Shown: positions 1 through 6,518 of the stretch, piece after piece
Layout of the letters: each line of letters begins with the position of its first letter
How positions within the stretch are numbered: the stretch's first letter is position 1
Assembly: GCA_024709185.1 (NCBI GenBank)
Contig: JANJXE010000274.1
Span: 1 to 7,746, forward strand
Direction of reading: 5' to 3'
Source of the DNA: Paludibacter sp.
GTDB lineage: Bacteria; Bacteroidota; Bacteroidia; Bacteroidales; Paludibacteraceae
Length of the DNA: 7,746 bases
Position numbers and translations under genes: made by a program
Notes under the pieces: model-generated
What the model was told of the DNA's origin: nothing
What the model saw: the letters and a program-made list of their open reading frames with translations, nothing else
Databases searched by the model: none

Positions 1-1
1 G

Positions 2-88
2 ATGTCGGAATTTGTATACTGGTCGATTATCGGAGCGATTGGTTATCTCTATTTACTGAAGGGAAACTGGCATAAGAAAGAGATATGA
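2..88 (+). CDS. C-terminal end of an unidentified, probably membrane protein (partial)
   Basis: The frame beginning at base 2 is open from the window edge and ends in a TGA at 86-88. It encodes 28 residues: a hydrophobic aromatic segment (FVYWSIIGAIGYLYLL) and then a short basic tail (KGNWHKKEI). This fits a last membrane span with a positively charged cytoplasmic end. Its stop overlaps the ATG of the next gene as ATGA, which is typical of translational coupling and is the main reason to accept the frame. The ATG at base 2 happens to lie in frame at the edge, so a 28-residue small protein cannot be excluded, but a truncated longer gene is more likely. The family cannot be identified from this fragment. 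Confidence 0.55.
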   Translation: MSEFVYWSIIGAIGYLYLLKGNWHKKEI

Positions 89-693
89 TACTTAAACTGT
101 ATGAAAATAACACCAATCCGCAACAGCTGCGCAAAGTAGTGGAATTGCTGCGTGACGGAGGGATAATAATTTTTCCAACCGACACCGTGTATGCGTTTGG
201 ATGCGATATTTTCAAGCCAACTGCCGTTGAAAAAATAGCACGCTATAAGGAAAAGGATTCACGTCGTTCCGATTTATCCTTTATTTGCCACGATTTAAGT
301 CAAATTAGCGAGTATGCCCGTATGAGCGATGAAGCTTTTAAATTGATGCGAAAGAATCTTCCTGGACCTTTTACCTTTTTGTTGCAGGGAAGTAGCCGTC
401 TTCCCAAACTGTTTAAAAATAAAAAAGTAGTGGGAATTCGGATGCCGGAGAATACTATCGCTCTTGAAATTGTGCGTGAGTTGGGTAATCCGTTGATGGT
501 CAGCTCTATTTTTACAGATGATGATACTCTGGAATACCTGACCGATCCCGAATTAATAGAGGAAAAATTCGGGATGATGGTGGATATGGTGATCGATGGT
601 GGCTATGGAGGATTGGAGCCTTCGACAATCGTGGATTGTACCGACGAAGAATTTGAGATCATTCGTCAGGGAAAAGGGGAGCTGAATTATTAA
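85..693 (+). CDS. YrdC-fold protein, Sua5/YciO type (threonylcarbamoyl-AMP synthase family)
   Basis: A 202-residue single-domain YrdC protein. The start of the fold is clear: PTDTVYAFGCD at residues 31-41 matches the PTDTVYGLG signature, followed by the LPGPFTFLL core (92-100), GIRMP (117-121) and STIVD (180-184). Family members TsaC/Sua5 make threonylcarbamoyl-AMP from threonine, bicarbonate and ATP for the t6A modification of tRNA. The middle of this protein (FICHDLSQISEYA, then a long helix and the GIRMP strand) resembles E. coli YciO, as I recall it, more than TsaC. The region that normally carries SxN reads SSIFTDDD (140-147), without the Asn. It is therefore safer to call it YciO-like than to assume t6A synthesis. 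The ATG is set by the ATGA overlap with the preceding stop and by a purine-rich stretch (AAAGAAAGAG) just before it. There is no C-terminal Sua5 domain. Confidence 0.88.
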   Translation: MILKLYENNTNPQQLRKVVELLRDGGIIIFPTDTVYAFGCDIFKPTAVEKIARYKEKDSRRSDLSFICHDLSQISEYARMSDEAFKLMRKNLPGPFTFLLQGSSRLPKLFKNKKVVGIRMPENTIALEIVRELGNPLMVSSIFTDDDTLEYLTDPELIEEKFGMMVDMVIDGGYGGLEPSTIVDCTDEEFEIIRQGKGELNY

Positions 694-736
694 GAGTTGA
701 TTTATTTCCCTAAGAGCTTGGTTATGAGTGTTTAAG
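694..736. other. Short convergent intergenic gap without a clear terminator
   Basis: Only 43 bases separate the two convergent stop codons. The best pairing I can draw (AGCTT near 715-719 with AAGCT near 734-738, loop about 14) is short and has no T-run on either side. The two transcripts may therefore overlap at their 3' ends, or termination may happen inside the opposing genes. Confidence 0.4.
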
Positions 737-2641
737 CTACTCTGTGTAGGTGGCATCGCTGGGCATACGCCAGTCACCTCGGGGTGATAGATTGATGGAG
801 CCAACCTTTGGACCATCGGGCATACAGGAGCGTTTAAACTGCTGGCTGTAGAACCGTTTCAAGAATATTTTCAACCATTTCTGAATCGTTACCTCATCGT
901 AGTTTATCCCATTTTCTTGTGATGAAAAGGCTTGTTTAGCCAGGTAGAGTATTTTCTCCGGACTAAATCCAAAGCGAATCATATAATACAGGAAGAAATC
1001 GTGCAGTTCGTACGGTCCTACTATATCTTCGGTCTTTTGTTGAATGGAATCGTTATCACCGGCAGGAAGTAATTCGGGACTTACGGGTGTATCCAGTATA
1101 TCCTGTAACACAGCACGGGTGGCTTCATCGGTTTGCTGTGAAGCCCAATCGACAAGGTAGCGCACCAGCGTTTTTGGCACACCGCTGTTCACACCATACA
1201 TCGACATGTGATCGCCGTTGTAGGTTGCCCATCCGAGGGCAAGTTCGGAAAGATCGCCTGTTCCGACTACCAGTCCGTTGGTTTGGTTGGCAATGTCCAT
1301 GAGCAGCTGAGTACGTTCGCGGGCCTGGGTGTTTTCGTAAGTTACATCATGCACCGAGGTATCGTGTCCTATATCGCTGAAATGCTGGAGGCAGGCTTCT
1401 TTTATGCTGATTTCGCGGAAGTTAACACCAAGGCTTTTAATAAGTTGGACTGCATTTGCGTAGGTTCGGCCGGTAGTGCCAAAGCCGGGCATGGTAATTC
1501 CGAGGATACGCTCGCGTTGATAACCCAGCAGATCGGCGGCCTTCACGCTCACCAGCAGGGCCAGAGTCGAATCGAGGCCGCCAGAGATGCCCAACACCAG
1601 GGTTTGTGCACCGGTATGCCGCCAACGTTGTGCCAGTCCTGCCGACTGTATAGCAAATATCTCCTCACAACTTTCTGAACGTTTGTTGGTTTCCGGTACA
1701 AAAGGATGTGGATGAATTTTTCGACTCAGCGCTCCAAAATCAACCGGTTGATAATCAGCCCGGATACGACGGTACTCAATTTTACTTCGCTCGTTGAAAA
1801 AATTGGTGTTGCGTAAGCGCTCGGCTTTAAGTTTTTCGATATCTATCTCGGAAACAACAAGCTGCTCCGACTGCTTAAAGCGCTCTGAAACAGCTATCAA
1901 TTGACCATTTTCGGCGATGATTCCATTGCCGGTATATACCAGATCTGTAGACGATTCGCCGATTCCGGCTGAAGCATATACGTATCCTGTGTGTGTGCGG
2001 GCCGATTGCTGACCAATTAGCTGTCTGAGGTAAGCGTTTTTCCCCGCTAACTCATTTGTAGCCGATAAATTAAATATGAGGGTTGCCCCCTGCATCGCAG
2101 CTTGCGTGGAGGGAGGTTGGGGTACCCACAGATCTTCACATATCTCAATTCCAAAAACTGCTTCTCCATACTCAAATAGGAGGTCGGTACCAAATGCAAC
2201 CTGTTGTCCGTTTAGCTGTATCTCACGACGGCATGCTTCTGTAGCTGCCGCAAACCACCGTTTTTCATAAAACTCATTGTGATTGGGGAGATGTGTTTTC
2301 GGAACAATGCCGAGAATCTTACCCGTTTGCAGTACAACTGCTACATTAAACAAACGATCATCTACCAAAACAGGCATTCCGGCAATGATTATCAAATTCG
2401 ACTCTGAACTCTTCAATAGTAGTTGTTGCAGAGCTTCTAAAGACTGATTCAATAGCTTTTGCTGAAAGAACAAATCGCCACAGGTATAAGCTGTTACCGA
2501 CAGTTCCGGAAAGCTGATAATCTCCACCTGTTGTTGATTTGCCTGATCGATGAGCTTGCTCATTTCCAGGGTATTCCATCGACAATCACTCACCCGTACA
2601 TCGTGAATGGCAGCAGCTATGCGTATGTATCCGTGCTTCAT
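737..2641 (-). CDS. nadE: Glutamine-dependent NAD+ synthetase
   Basis: A 634-residue two-domain enzyme for the last step of NAD+ synthesis: nicotinate adenine dinucleotide + ATP + glutamine gives NAD+ in the cytoplasm. The N-terminal nitrilase-type amidase domain (about 1-290) releases ammonia from glutamine. Its triad is visible as E46 (FPELS), K115 (PKTHLP) and C168 (GIEICEDLW). The C-terminal synthetase domain (about 325-634) has the ATP-pyrophosphatase loop SGGLDS at 353-358 and the family block GTGDLSELALGW. The length is close to other fused glutamine-dependent NadE proteins (about 640-680). The ATG start gives the usual short lead into the first strand (YIRIAAAIHDVRV). I find no promoter box in the 79 bases upstream, so it may be co-transcribed with the DUF2721 gene. 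It converges with the YrdC-fold gene across 43 bases. Confidence 0.97.
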   Translation of the reverse strand: MKHGYIRIAAAIHDVRVSDCRWNTLEMSKLIDQANQQQVEIISFPELSVTAYTCGDLFFQQKLLNQSLEALQQLLLKSSESNLIIIAGMPVLVDDRLFNVAVVLQTGKILGIVPKTHLPNHNEFYEKRWFAAATEACRREIQLNGQQVAFGTDLLFEYGEAVFGIEICEDLWVPQPPSTQAAMQGATLIFNLSATNELAGKNAYLRQLIGQQSARTHTGYVYASAGIGESSTDLVYTGNGIIAENGQLIAVSERFKQSEQLVVSEIDIEKLKAERLRNTNFFNERSKIEYRRIRADYQPVDFGALSRKIHPHPFVPETNKRSESCEEIFAIQSAGLAQRWRHTGAQTLVLGISGGLDSTLALLVSVKAADLLGYQRERILGITMPGFGTTGRTYANAVQLIKSLGVNFREISIKEACLQHFSDIGHDTSVHDVTYENTQARERTQLLMDIANQTNGLVVGTGDLSELALGWATYNGDHMSMYGVNSGVPKTLVRYLVDWASQQTDEATRAVLQDILDTPVSPELLPAGDNDSIQQKTEDIVGPYELHDFFLYYMIRFGFSPEKILYLAKQAFSSQENGINYDEVTIQKWLKIFLKRFYSQQFKRSCMPDGPKVGSINLSPRGDWRMPSDATYTE

Positions 2642-2720
2642 TTGTCAAAAACTTGTTTTATTCGATTACAAAAAGCAATTATCGTATCAAACAACGACAA
2701 TCTTTCTGAATTTAAGTTAG

Positions 2721-3113
2721 TTAGTGTTCCATATCACTGAGATGTATCTTCAACGACTTCACAGAAATTTGAATTTCCCAAACTGATAGCGAAAGTGAAA
2801 TAATCAACAGCAGTAGTGCCAACCCGAAAATATAGACCGAAACCAGTTGTGCGCCCATGTAAATTAAAAACATGGTAGCTACACACAGTAACAGACTCAT
2901 CACACCGCTAAGTTGCATATAGCGGGTCAGTTGTAATCTTTTTTTTAAATTAACAATTTGCGCTTTTGTAATGGCCGAGCGGTCTTTCATATAGTTGTCC
3001 TTCAGGTTACGCACCAGCTGGGCATACGATAGAAAACGATTGGTGTAGGCCAACAGAATCAGCGAAACGGCTGAAAACAGAAATGTCGGTGTTATAAGTG
3101 TCAGTTCTTCCAT
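2721..3113 (-). CDS. DUF2721 family membrane protein
   Basis: A 130-residue inner-membrane protein of unknown function. The opening ELTLITPTFLFSAVSLILLAYTNRF, an N-terminal helix running directly into an Asn-Arg-Phe sequence, is characteristic of DUF2721 (YqhA/YjlB-unrelated small membrane proteins). Three membrane helices are visible at about 8-25, 66-86 and 92-112. Between the first two lies a strongly basic cytoplasmic-type segment (about 35-65) with YMKDRSAITKAQI and KKRLQLTRY, which looks helical or coiled. The C-terminus after the last helix is short and mixed in charge. The start is supported by a Bacteroidota -7 box 23 bases upstream. The nadE start lies 79 bases downstream on the same strand with no promoter I can see, so the two may share a message. 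No biochemical role can be assigned. Confidence 0.8.
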   Translation of the reverse strand: MEELTLITPTFLFSAVSLILLAYTNRFLSYAQLVRNLKDNYMKDRSAITKAQIVNLKKRLQLTRYMQLSGVMSLLLCVATMFLIYMGAQLVSVYIFGLALLLLIISLSLSVWEIQISVKSLKIHLSDMEH

Positions 3114-3136
3114 TGCGTCATGTTGATTAAACCGTA

Positions 3137-3144
3137 CAAAATTA
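3137..3144 (-). promoter_or_regulatory. Probable -7 promoter box for the DUF2721 gene (and perhaps nadE)
   Basis: Read on the minus strand the bases are TAATTTTG, an exact match to the Bacteroidota -7 consensus TAnnTTTG, ending 23 bases before the ATG at 3113. The expected -33 TTTG is not well preserved: the equivalent position reads CATT/ATTT and falls on the edge of the inverted repeat 3162-3193. The match is visible; promoter activity is inferred. Confidence 0.5.
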
Positions 3145-3161
3145 GCAATTTTTATTAAATG

Positions 3162-3193
3162 AAATGGTCACCGATAAAAATCAGTGACCATTT
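3162..3193 (-). terminator. Hairpin after the reductase gene; probable terminator or operator
   Basis: A perfect 10-base inverted repeat, AAATGGTCAC (3162-3171) and GTGACCATTT (3184-3193), continues after one C/A mismatch into GAT/ATC around an AAAA loop, giving about 13 paired bases in 32. It starts 49 bases past the reductase stop in the direction of transcription, a natural place for a terminator. The tail that follows on the minus strand is CATTTAATAAAAATTG, rich in A/T but not a clean T-run, so termination would be imperfect. Its left arm abuts the -33 region of the DUF2721 promoter, so a protein-binding operator is an alternative. Confidence 0.5.
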
Positions 3194-3212
3194 TATAAAA
3201 TGAACCATTTTA
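3187..3212. repeat. Direct repeat ACCATTTTA x2 with a second small inverted repeat
   Basis: ACCATTTTA occurs at 3187-3195 and again at 3204-3212, a 17-base period. Between and across them, TAAAATG (3196-3202) and CATTTTA (3206-3212) form a 7-base inverted repeat with a 3-base spacer. The 7-base core ACCATTT is also present in inverted orientation at 3162-3168. The stretch therefore holds three copies of the core in about 50 bases of non-coding DNA. No function can be assigned from sequence alone. Confidence 0.5.
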
Positions 3213-3242
3213 CAAATGAAGGTAAAACGTAAATCCGGGACC

Positions 3243-4049
3243 TTAATTAAATTTTTCAGCGTGAACCTGTCCCACTTCCTTACGGGTGTGTTCCTTAAAT
3301 CCTTCGCCTTCAAGCATCTCAATCATACCATTTACCATACGGGGATTTCCACACAGGAAAACATGAGTGTTTTCGGCTGTGGGCTTGAATCCCCAGAGTT
3401 TTTCAACAGCACCTTCTTTCCAGATGTCTTCGATAAACTGGGTGCGACCACTCCAGGGTGAAAATTCACGATCGGGGAAAGTGATGGTTGGCATATAGTC
3501 GAAATGAGGAGCAATGCTTTGCAGCAGATTTAATTCCGATGAATAACCCAAATCCCAGGAGTTGGATGCTCCATGAATAACCAGAATACGTCCCTTGCGA
3601 CGCAATGCATCCGAACGAAGCATACTCATATAAGGAGCAACGCCGGTACCAGTTCCAATTAATATAATGTTCTGATTTTCATCTACCTGATCCAGGGTAA
3701 ACATACCCACGAATTTCTGACCCATCCAGATTTTATCACCAATTTGCAGGTTAAACAAACGTGGAGTAAGTGCTCCCGAATGTACCAGGGTGATGTAAAA
3801 TTCGATGTAATCCTTGGATAAATTGGAAGAAGCAATTGAATATGCACGCTTGATTAATTTGTCAGGTGCCGGTTCAACAGGTTCTTCAGTAGCCTCTGCA
3901 CACTTGGGAGCAGTAGGAGGTAAACCAATTCCGACAAACTGACCTGGCTTAAAATCAGGTAATTCCCAACCAACGGGAGCGATTCTGAATACTTTCATAA
4001 TAGGTGATACCTGTACCACCTGCTGTACAATTGCATTTAGTTCTTCCAT
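3243..4049 (-). CDS. fpr: Ferredoxin/flavodoxin-NADP+ reductase, Fpr type
   Basis: A 268-residue soluble flavoenzyme that moves electrons between NADP(H) and ferredoxin or flavodoxin. The FAD domain (about 1-118) has the FAD-binding motif RAYSIASS at 68-75, preceded by FKPGQFVGIGLP (33-44). The NADP domain (about 125-268) has GTGTGVAPY at 132-140 and CGNPRMV at 233-239. The tail KEVGQVHAEKFN ends in an aromatic-Asn and resembles the short C-terminal extension of bacterial Fpr (as in E. coli, which ends in an aromatic stacking on FAD). Between residues 44 and 66 there is a Pro/Glu/Ala-rich insertion (PPTAPKCAEATEEPVEPAP) not present in E. coli Fpr, probably a surface loop next to the FAD site. 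Its ATG lies 25 bases after a two-part Bacteroidota promoter. No ferredoxin gene is visible nearby, so the physiological partner is unknown. Confidence 0.93.
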   Translation of the reverse strand: MEELNAIVQQVVQVSPIMKVFRIAPVGWELPDFKPGQFVGIGLPPTAPKCAEATEEPVEPAPDKLIKRAYSIASSNLSKDYIEFYITLVHSGALTPRLFNLQIGDKIWMGQKFVGMFTLDQVDENQNIILIGTGTGVAPYMSMLRSDALRRKGRILVIHGASNSWDLGYSSELNLLQSIAPHFDYMPTITFPDREFSPWSGRTQFIEDIWKEGAVEKLWGFKPTAENTHVFLCGNPRMVNGMIEMLEGEGFKEHTRKEVGQVHAEKFN

Positions 4050-4074
4050 AATATTTAAATTTTTGTTTTGGTTG

Positions 4075-4104
4075 CAAAGATATTAAAAATTGCCTATATA
4101 CAAA
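4075..4104 (-). promoter_or_regulatory. Bacteroidota-type promoter for the reductase gene
   Basis: On the minus strand a TTTG (-33; bases 4104-4101) is followed after 18 bases by TATCTTTG (-7; bases 4082-4075). Both elements match the Bacteroidota consensus TTTG ... TAnnTTTG exactly and with the expected spacing. The ATG at 4049 is 25 bases further on, which implies a short leader of roughly 15-20 bases, with no Shine-Dalgarno sequence. Confidence 0.75.
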
Positions 4105-4173
4105 TCCGGCCGTTTGTTTTTCTTTGTTTTTGAGCCTTGTTTATAGTGGTTTTAATCTTAGTCTATTTTTTTG

Positions 4174-4181
4174 TACTTTTG
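4174..4181 (+). promoter_or_regulatory. Probable -7 promoter box for the M16 peptidase operon
   Basis: TACTTTTG matches TAnnTTTG exactly and ends 33 bases before the ATG at 4215. The -33 element is poor: the position 18 bases upstream reads TTAA. Together with the reductase promoter on the other strand it makes the 165-base gap a divergent promoter region. The box lies inside the longer reading frame that could be opened from a TTG at 4137, which argues for starting the gene at 4215. Confidence 0.6.
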
Positions 4182-4214
4182 CGGCCGTTTCTAAGTTTAT
4201 ACGTAACTCTCTAC

Positions 4215-5432
4215 ATGGAATATACTATATACACGCTTTCGGGCGGATTGCGAATTGTTCATAAACAAGAGCCCATTCCGGTGTGCTACTGTGGTATGGT
4301 CATCGATACCGGCTCGCGGGATGAAAGACCTCACGAACACGGGTTGGCTCATTTTGTCGAGCACCTGTTGTTCAAAGGTACACAAAAGCGCCGGTCGGGG
4401 CATATCATCAATCGCCTTGAAAATGTGGGTGGTGAACTAAATGCCTATACCTCCAAAGAAGAAACAGTGGTATATGCTGCTGTGTTGAACGAACACATGG
4501 AGAAAGCCATTGACCTGATTGGGGATATCGTTTTTCATTCAACCTTTCCTGAAAAAGAACTTGAAAAGGAAAGAGTGATAATTCTCGATGAAATTCAATC
4601 GTACAACGATAGCCCTTCGGAATTGATTTACGATGAGTTTGAAGAGTTGATTTTTGATGCTCCTCTTGGTCATACAATCCTTGGCACGCCTGAGCTGTTG
4701 CAGTCCTACGACTCCACTAATTTATCCGGTTTCGTGAGCCGGAATTATGATCCCAAACGCATGGTATTCTATGTGTTGGGTGCTGTTTCAGAGAAAAAAC
4801 TGATGAAAATGGCTGAGCGTTATCTTCAGCCTTCCTTTTTAACTGCCGCTCCCGATAAACGACTGACGCCTGCTGCCTATTTGCCGGCTCAAAAGGAGAG
4901 TAAACGCGATACCTATCAGGTGCACTTTATGCTGGGTAACAGGGCTGTCAGCCTGCAGGATCCCAAACGCATGACCATGTACCTGTTGAACAATATTCTG
5001 GGCGGACCGGGAATGAATAGTAGGTTAAACCTTTCGTTGCGCGAAAAGCACGGACTGGTGTATAATGTTGATTCGATGTTTCAACCGATGACCGATACTG
5101 GTATGTGGACGGTTTACTTTGGAACCGATGCTGCTAATTTCAAAAAATGCGAACGATTGGTTATGCAGGAACTTCGCAAATTGCGTGAGGAACAAATCAC
5201 TGATTCAGTGTTGAATAAATACAAGTACCAATTACTGGGACAAATGGCTATAGGAATGGAACAAAAGGAAAATGCTGCTACAGGACTGGGTAAAAGTATA
5301 CTCCGGTACGAAAAAGCGGATTCTATTGCGGTAGTGAAAGAGCATATTATGTCGGTTACAGCTCTTCAATTGCAGGAACTGGCACAGGAGGTGTTTAACG
5401 AACCGGATTTGTCATCACTAAAATATTATTAA
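4215..5432 (+). CDS. M16 family zinc metallopeptidase (pitrilysin/MPP-beta type)
   Basis: 405 residues, the usual size for a single-chain M16B peptidase with two homologous halves. The N-terminal half carries the inverted zinc motif HFVEH (H46, E49, H50), with the third ligand E126 in ILDEI, 76 residues after H50 as in the family; ERVIIL precedes it. The C-terminal half has the SRL...REKHGLVY block (R270, Y283) that contacts substrate in M16 enzymes. The protein begins directly with the first strand, YTIYTLSGGLRIVHKQ, and has no signal peptide, so it should be cytoplasmic. Physiological substrates of bacterial M16B enzymes are mostly unknown. The ATG at 4215 is preferred over a TTG at 4137 because the extra 26 residues would be translated from promoter DNA. 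It heads the operon and ends 2 bases before the methyltransferase start. Confidence 0.93.
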   Translation: MEYTIYTLSGGLRIVHKQEPIPVCYCGMVIDTGSRDERPHEHGLAHFVEHLLFKGTQKRRSGHIINRLENVGGELNAYTSKEETVVYAAVLNEHMEKAIDLIGDIVFHSTFPEKELEKERVIILDEIQSYNDSPSELIYDEFEELIFDAPLGHTILGTPELLQSYDSTNLSGFVSRNYDPKRMVFYVLGAVSEKKLMKMAERYLQPSFLTAAPDKRLTPAAYLPAQKESKRDTYQVHFMLGNRAVSLQDPKRMTMYLLNNILGGPGMNSRLNLSLREKHGLVYNVDSMFQPMTDTGMWTVYFGTDAANFKKCERLVMQELRKLREEQITDSVLNKYKYQLLGQMAIGMEQKENAATGLGKSILRYEKADSIAVVKEHIMSVTALQLQELAQEVFNEPDLSSLKYY

Positions 5433-5434
5433 AG

Positions 5435-6061
5435 ATGCAACTCGAAGATTATCTGGCAGTTCACAGCGATCCGGAACCCGACTACCTGGCCATTATCAAT
5501 CGGAAAACACATTTGAAAGTGCTGAATCCGCGTATGCTTTCCGGTCACTTGCAAGGCCGTGTACTCGCGATGCTTTCAAAAATGATTCAACCTACCCGCA
5601 TTCTTGAAATTGGCACTTTTACCGGCTATTCAGCTTTGTGCCTGGCAGAAGGGCTAACCGAAAATGGTGTTTTACACACATTGGAAGCCGATGATGAACT
5701 GGAGGAAATGATACATGCGAATATCGCTTTATCGCCTTTTGCGGATAAAATCAGGGTGCATATTGGCGATGCCATGGAATTGATTCCTACGCTGAATGAA
5801 CTTTTCGACCTGGTGTTTATTGATGCTGATAAGCGCGAATACTGCGACTACCTTGAGTTTGTCTTGCCCAACCTCCGTAAGGGTGGTTTTATCCTGGCCG
5901 ACAATACTCTTTGGGATGGCAAAGTGCTATCCGACAAGGATACAAACGATGAACAAACGGAATCAATTAAAATATTTAACCAACAACTCGCGAAAGACAC
6001 AAGGGTGCAAAAAGTAATTCTACCTCTTCGCGATGGTTTAACATTAATACGTAAAGTATGA
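5435..6061 (+). CDS. Class I SAM-dependent O-methyltransferase (Methyltransf_3/COMT-like)
   Basis: A 208-residue protein of the metal-dependent catechol O-methyltransferase family (PF01596 type). It has the SAM motif LEIGTFTGYSAL at 57-68, an acidic residue for the SAM ribose in LEADDE (E84), and probable metal ligands D130 (FIDADK) and D156-N157 (LADNTLW), as in COMT-like enzymes. The lead-in NPRMLSGHLQG (31-41) is typical of the bacterial branch. In Bacillus subtilis a protein of this family (TrmR) methylates 5-hydroxyuridine in tRNA; other members act on catechols or caffeoyl-CoA, so the substrate here is open, with a tRNA role plausible but not shown. The start lies 2 bases after the M16 stop and the stop overlaps the next ATG by 4 bases, so the three genes are almost certainly co-translated. 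Confidence 0.92.
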   Translation: MQLEDYLAVHSDPEPDYLAIINRKTHLKVLNPRMLSGHLQGRVLAMLSKMIQPTRILEIGTFTGYSALCLAEGLTENGVLHTLEADDELEEMIHANIALSPFADKIRVHIGDAMELIPTLNELFDLVFIDADKREYCDYLEFVLPNLRKGGFILADNTLWDGKVLSDKDTNDEQTESIKIFNQQLAKDTRVQKVILPLRDGLTLIRKV

Positions 6062-6471
6062 TACACGAAGGCTATTCCTACGAACTCGAAATGAAAGTGC
6101 GAGATTATGAATGTGATATTCAAGGGATTGTAAATAACTCTTGTTACCAGAACTACCTGGAGCATGCACGTCATGAATTTCTTATTGCCAACAATGTGAG
6201 TTTTGCTGAATTGCACAACAGAGGTATTGATGCGGTGGTAGCCCGTATCGAAATGGCTTTTAAAACACCTCTACGACCCGGCGATTTATTCATTGTGAAA
6301 TTGAAAGTACTGAAAGAAGGCCCGAAATACGTTTTTCATCAGGCTATTTTCCGTAAAAGCGATATGAAACTAAGCCTGAAGGCAAAAGTGGATACTGCTG
6401 TATTGATTAATGGAAAACTGGCGGCCTCACTTCCCGAATTTGATAGTTTATTGGTTCATAACGTAAACTAA
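6058..6471 (+). CDS. Acyl-CoA thioesterase, hotdog fold (4HBT/YbgC-like)
   Basis: A 137-residue single hotdog-domain protein. The signature segment VRDYECDIQGIVNNSCYQNYLEHARHEFL (residues 14-42) carries the catalytic-type Asp (D20), the G-V-N-N turn and the E35 of the long central helix, the layout of 4-hydroxybenzoyl-CoA thioesterase and YbgC-like enzymes. These hydrolyse acyl-CoA or acyl-ACP thioesters in the cytoplasm; in E. coli YbgC is tied to the cell envelope. The usual His after GxV is Asn here, which is common in the 4HBT group. The preferred acyl chain cannot be read from sequence. The ATG is fixed by the ATGA overlap with the methyltransferase stop. The next gene follows after 47 A/T-rich bases. 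Confidence 0.9.
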   Translation: MIHEGYSYELEMKVRDYECDIQGIVNNSCYQNYLEHARHEFLIANNVSFAELHNRGIDAVVARIEMAFKTPLRPGDLFIVKLKVLKEGPKYVFHQAIFRKSDMKLSLKAKVDTAVLINGKLAASLPEFDSLLVHNVN

Positions 6472-6518
6472 TTTACCTTTTGAATTGTTTGTCTAACAAA
6501 TTTACAATTTGACACACT

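Noticed and set aside
707..750. Possible terminator between the two convergent genes
   Set aside because: Only 4-5 base stems with a large loop and a bulge can be drawn, and there is no T-run on either strand.
1208..1678. A 156-codon open frame on the + strand inside nadE
   Set aside because: It is antisense to a fully supported NadE reading frame with intact catalytic motifs, and its product has no recognisable domain. It is a shadow frame.
5848..6216. A 122-codon open frame on the - strand across the methyltransferase/thioesterase junction
   Set aside because: It overlaps two well-supported + strand genes, and its product shows no family motif and no promoter.
6483..6509. Inverted repeat TTTGT-CTA-ACAAA flanked by AATTG/CAATT between the thioesterase and SufT-like genes
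   Set aside because: The pairing is almost all A/T with a 4-base bulge, so it would be very weak, and there is no T-run. It may be chance in A/T-rich spacer. A TACAATTTG close by misses the -7 consensus spacing by one base, so I did not call a promoter.
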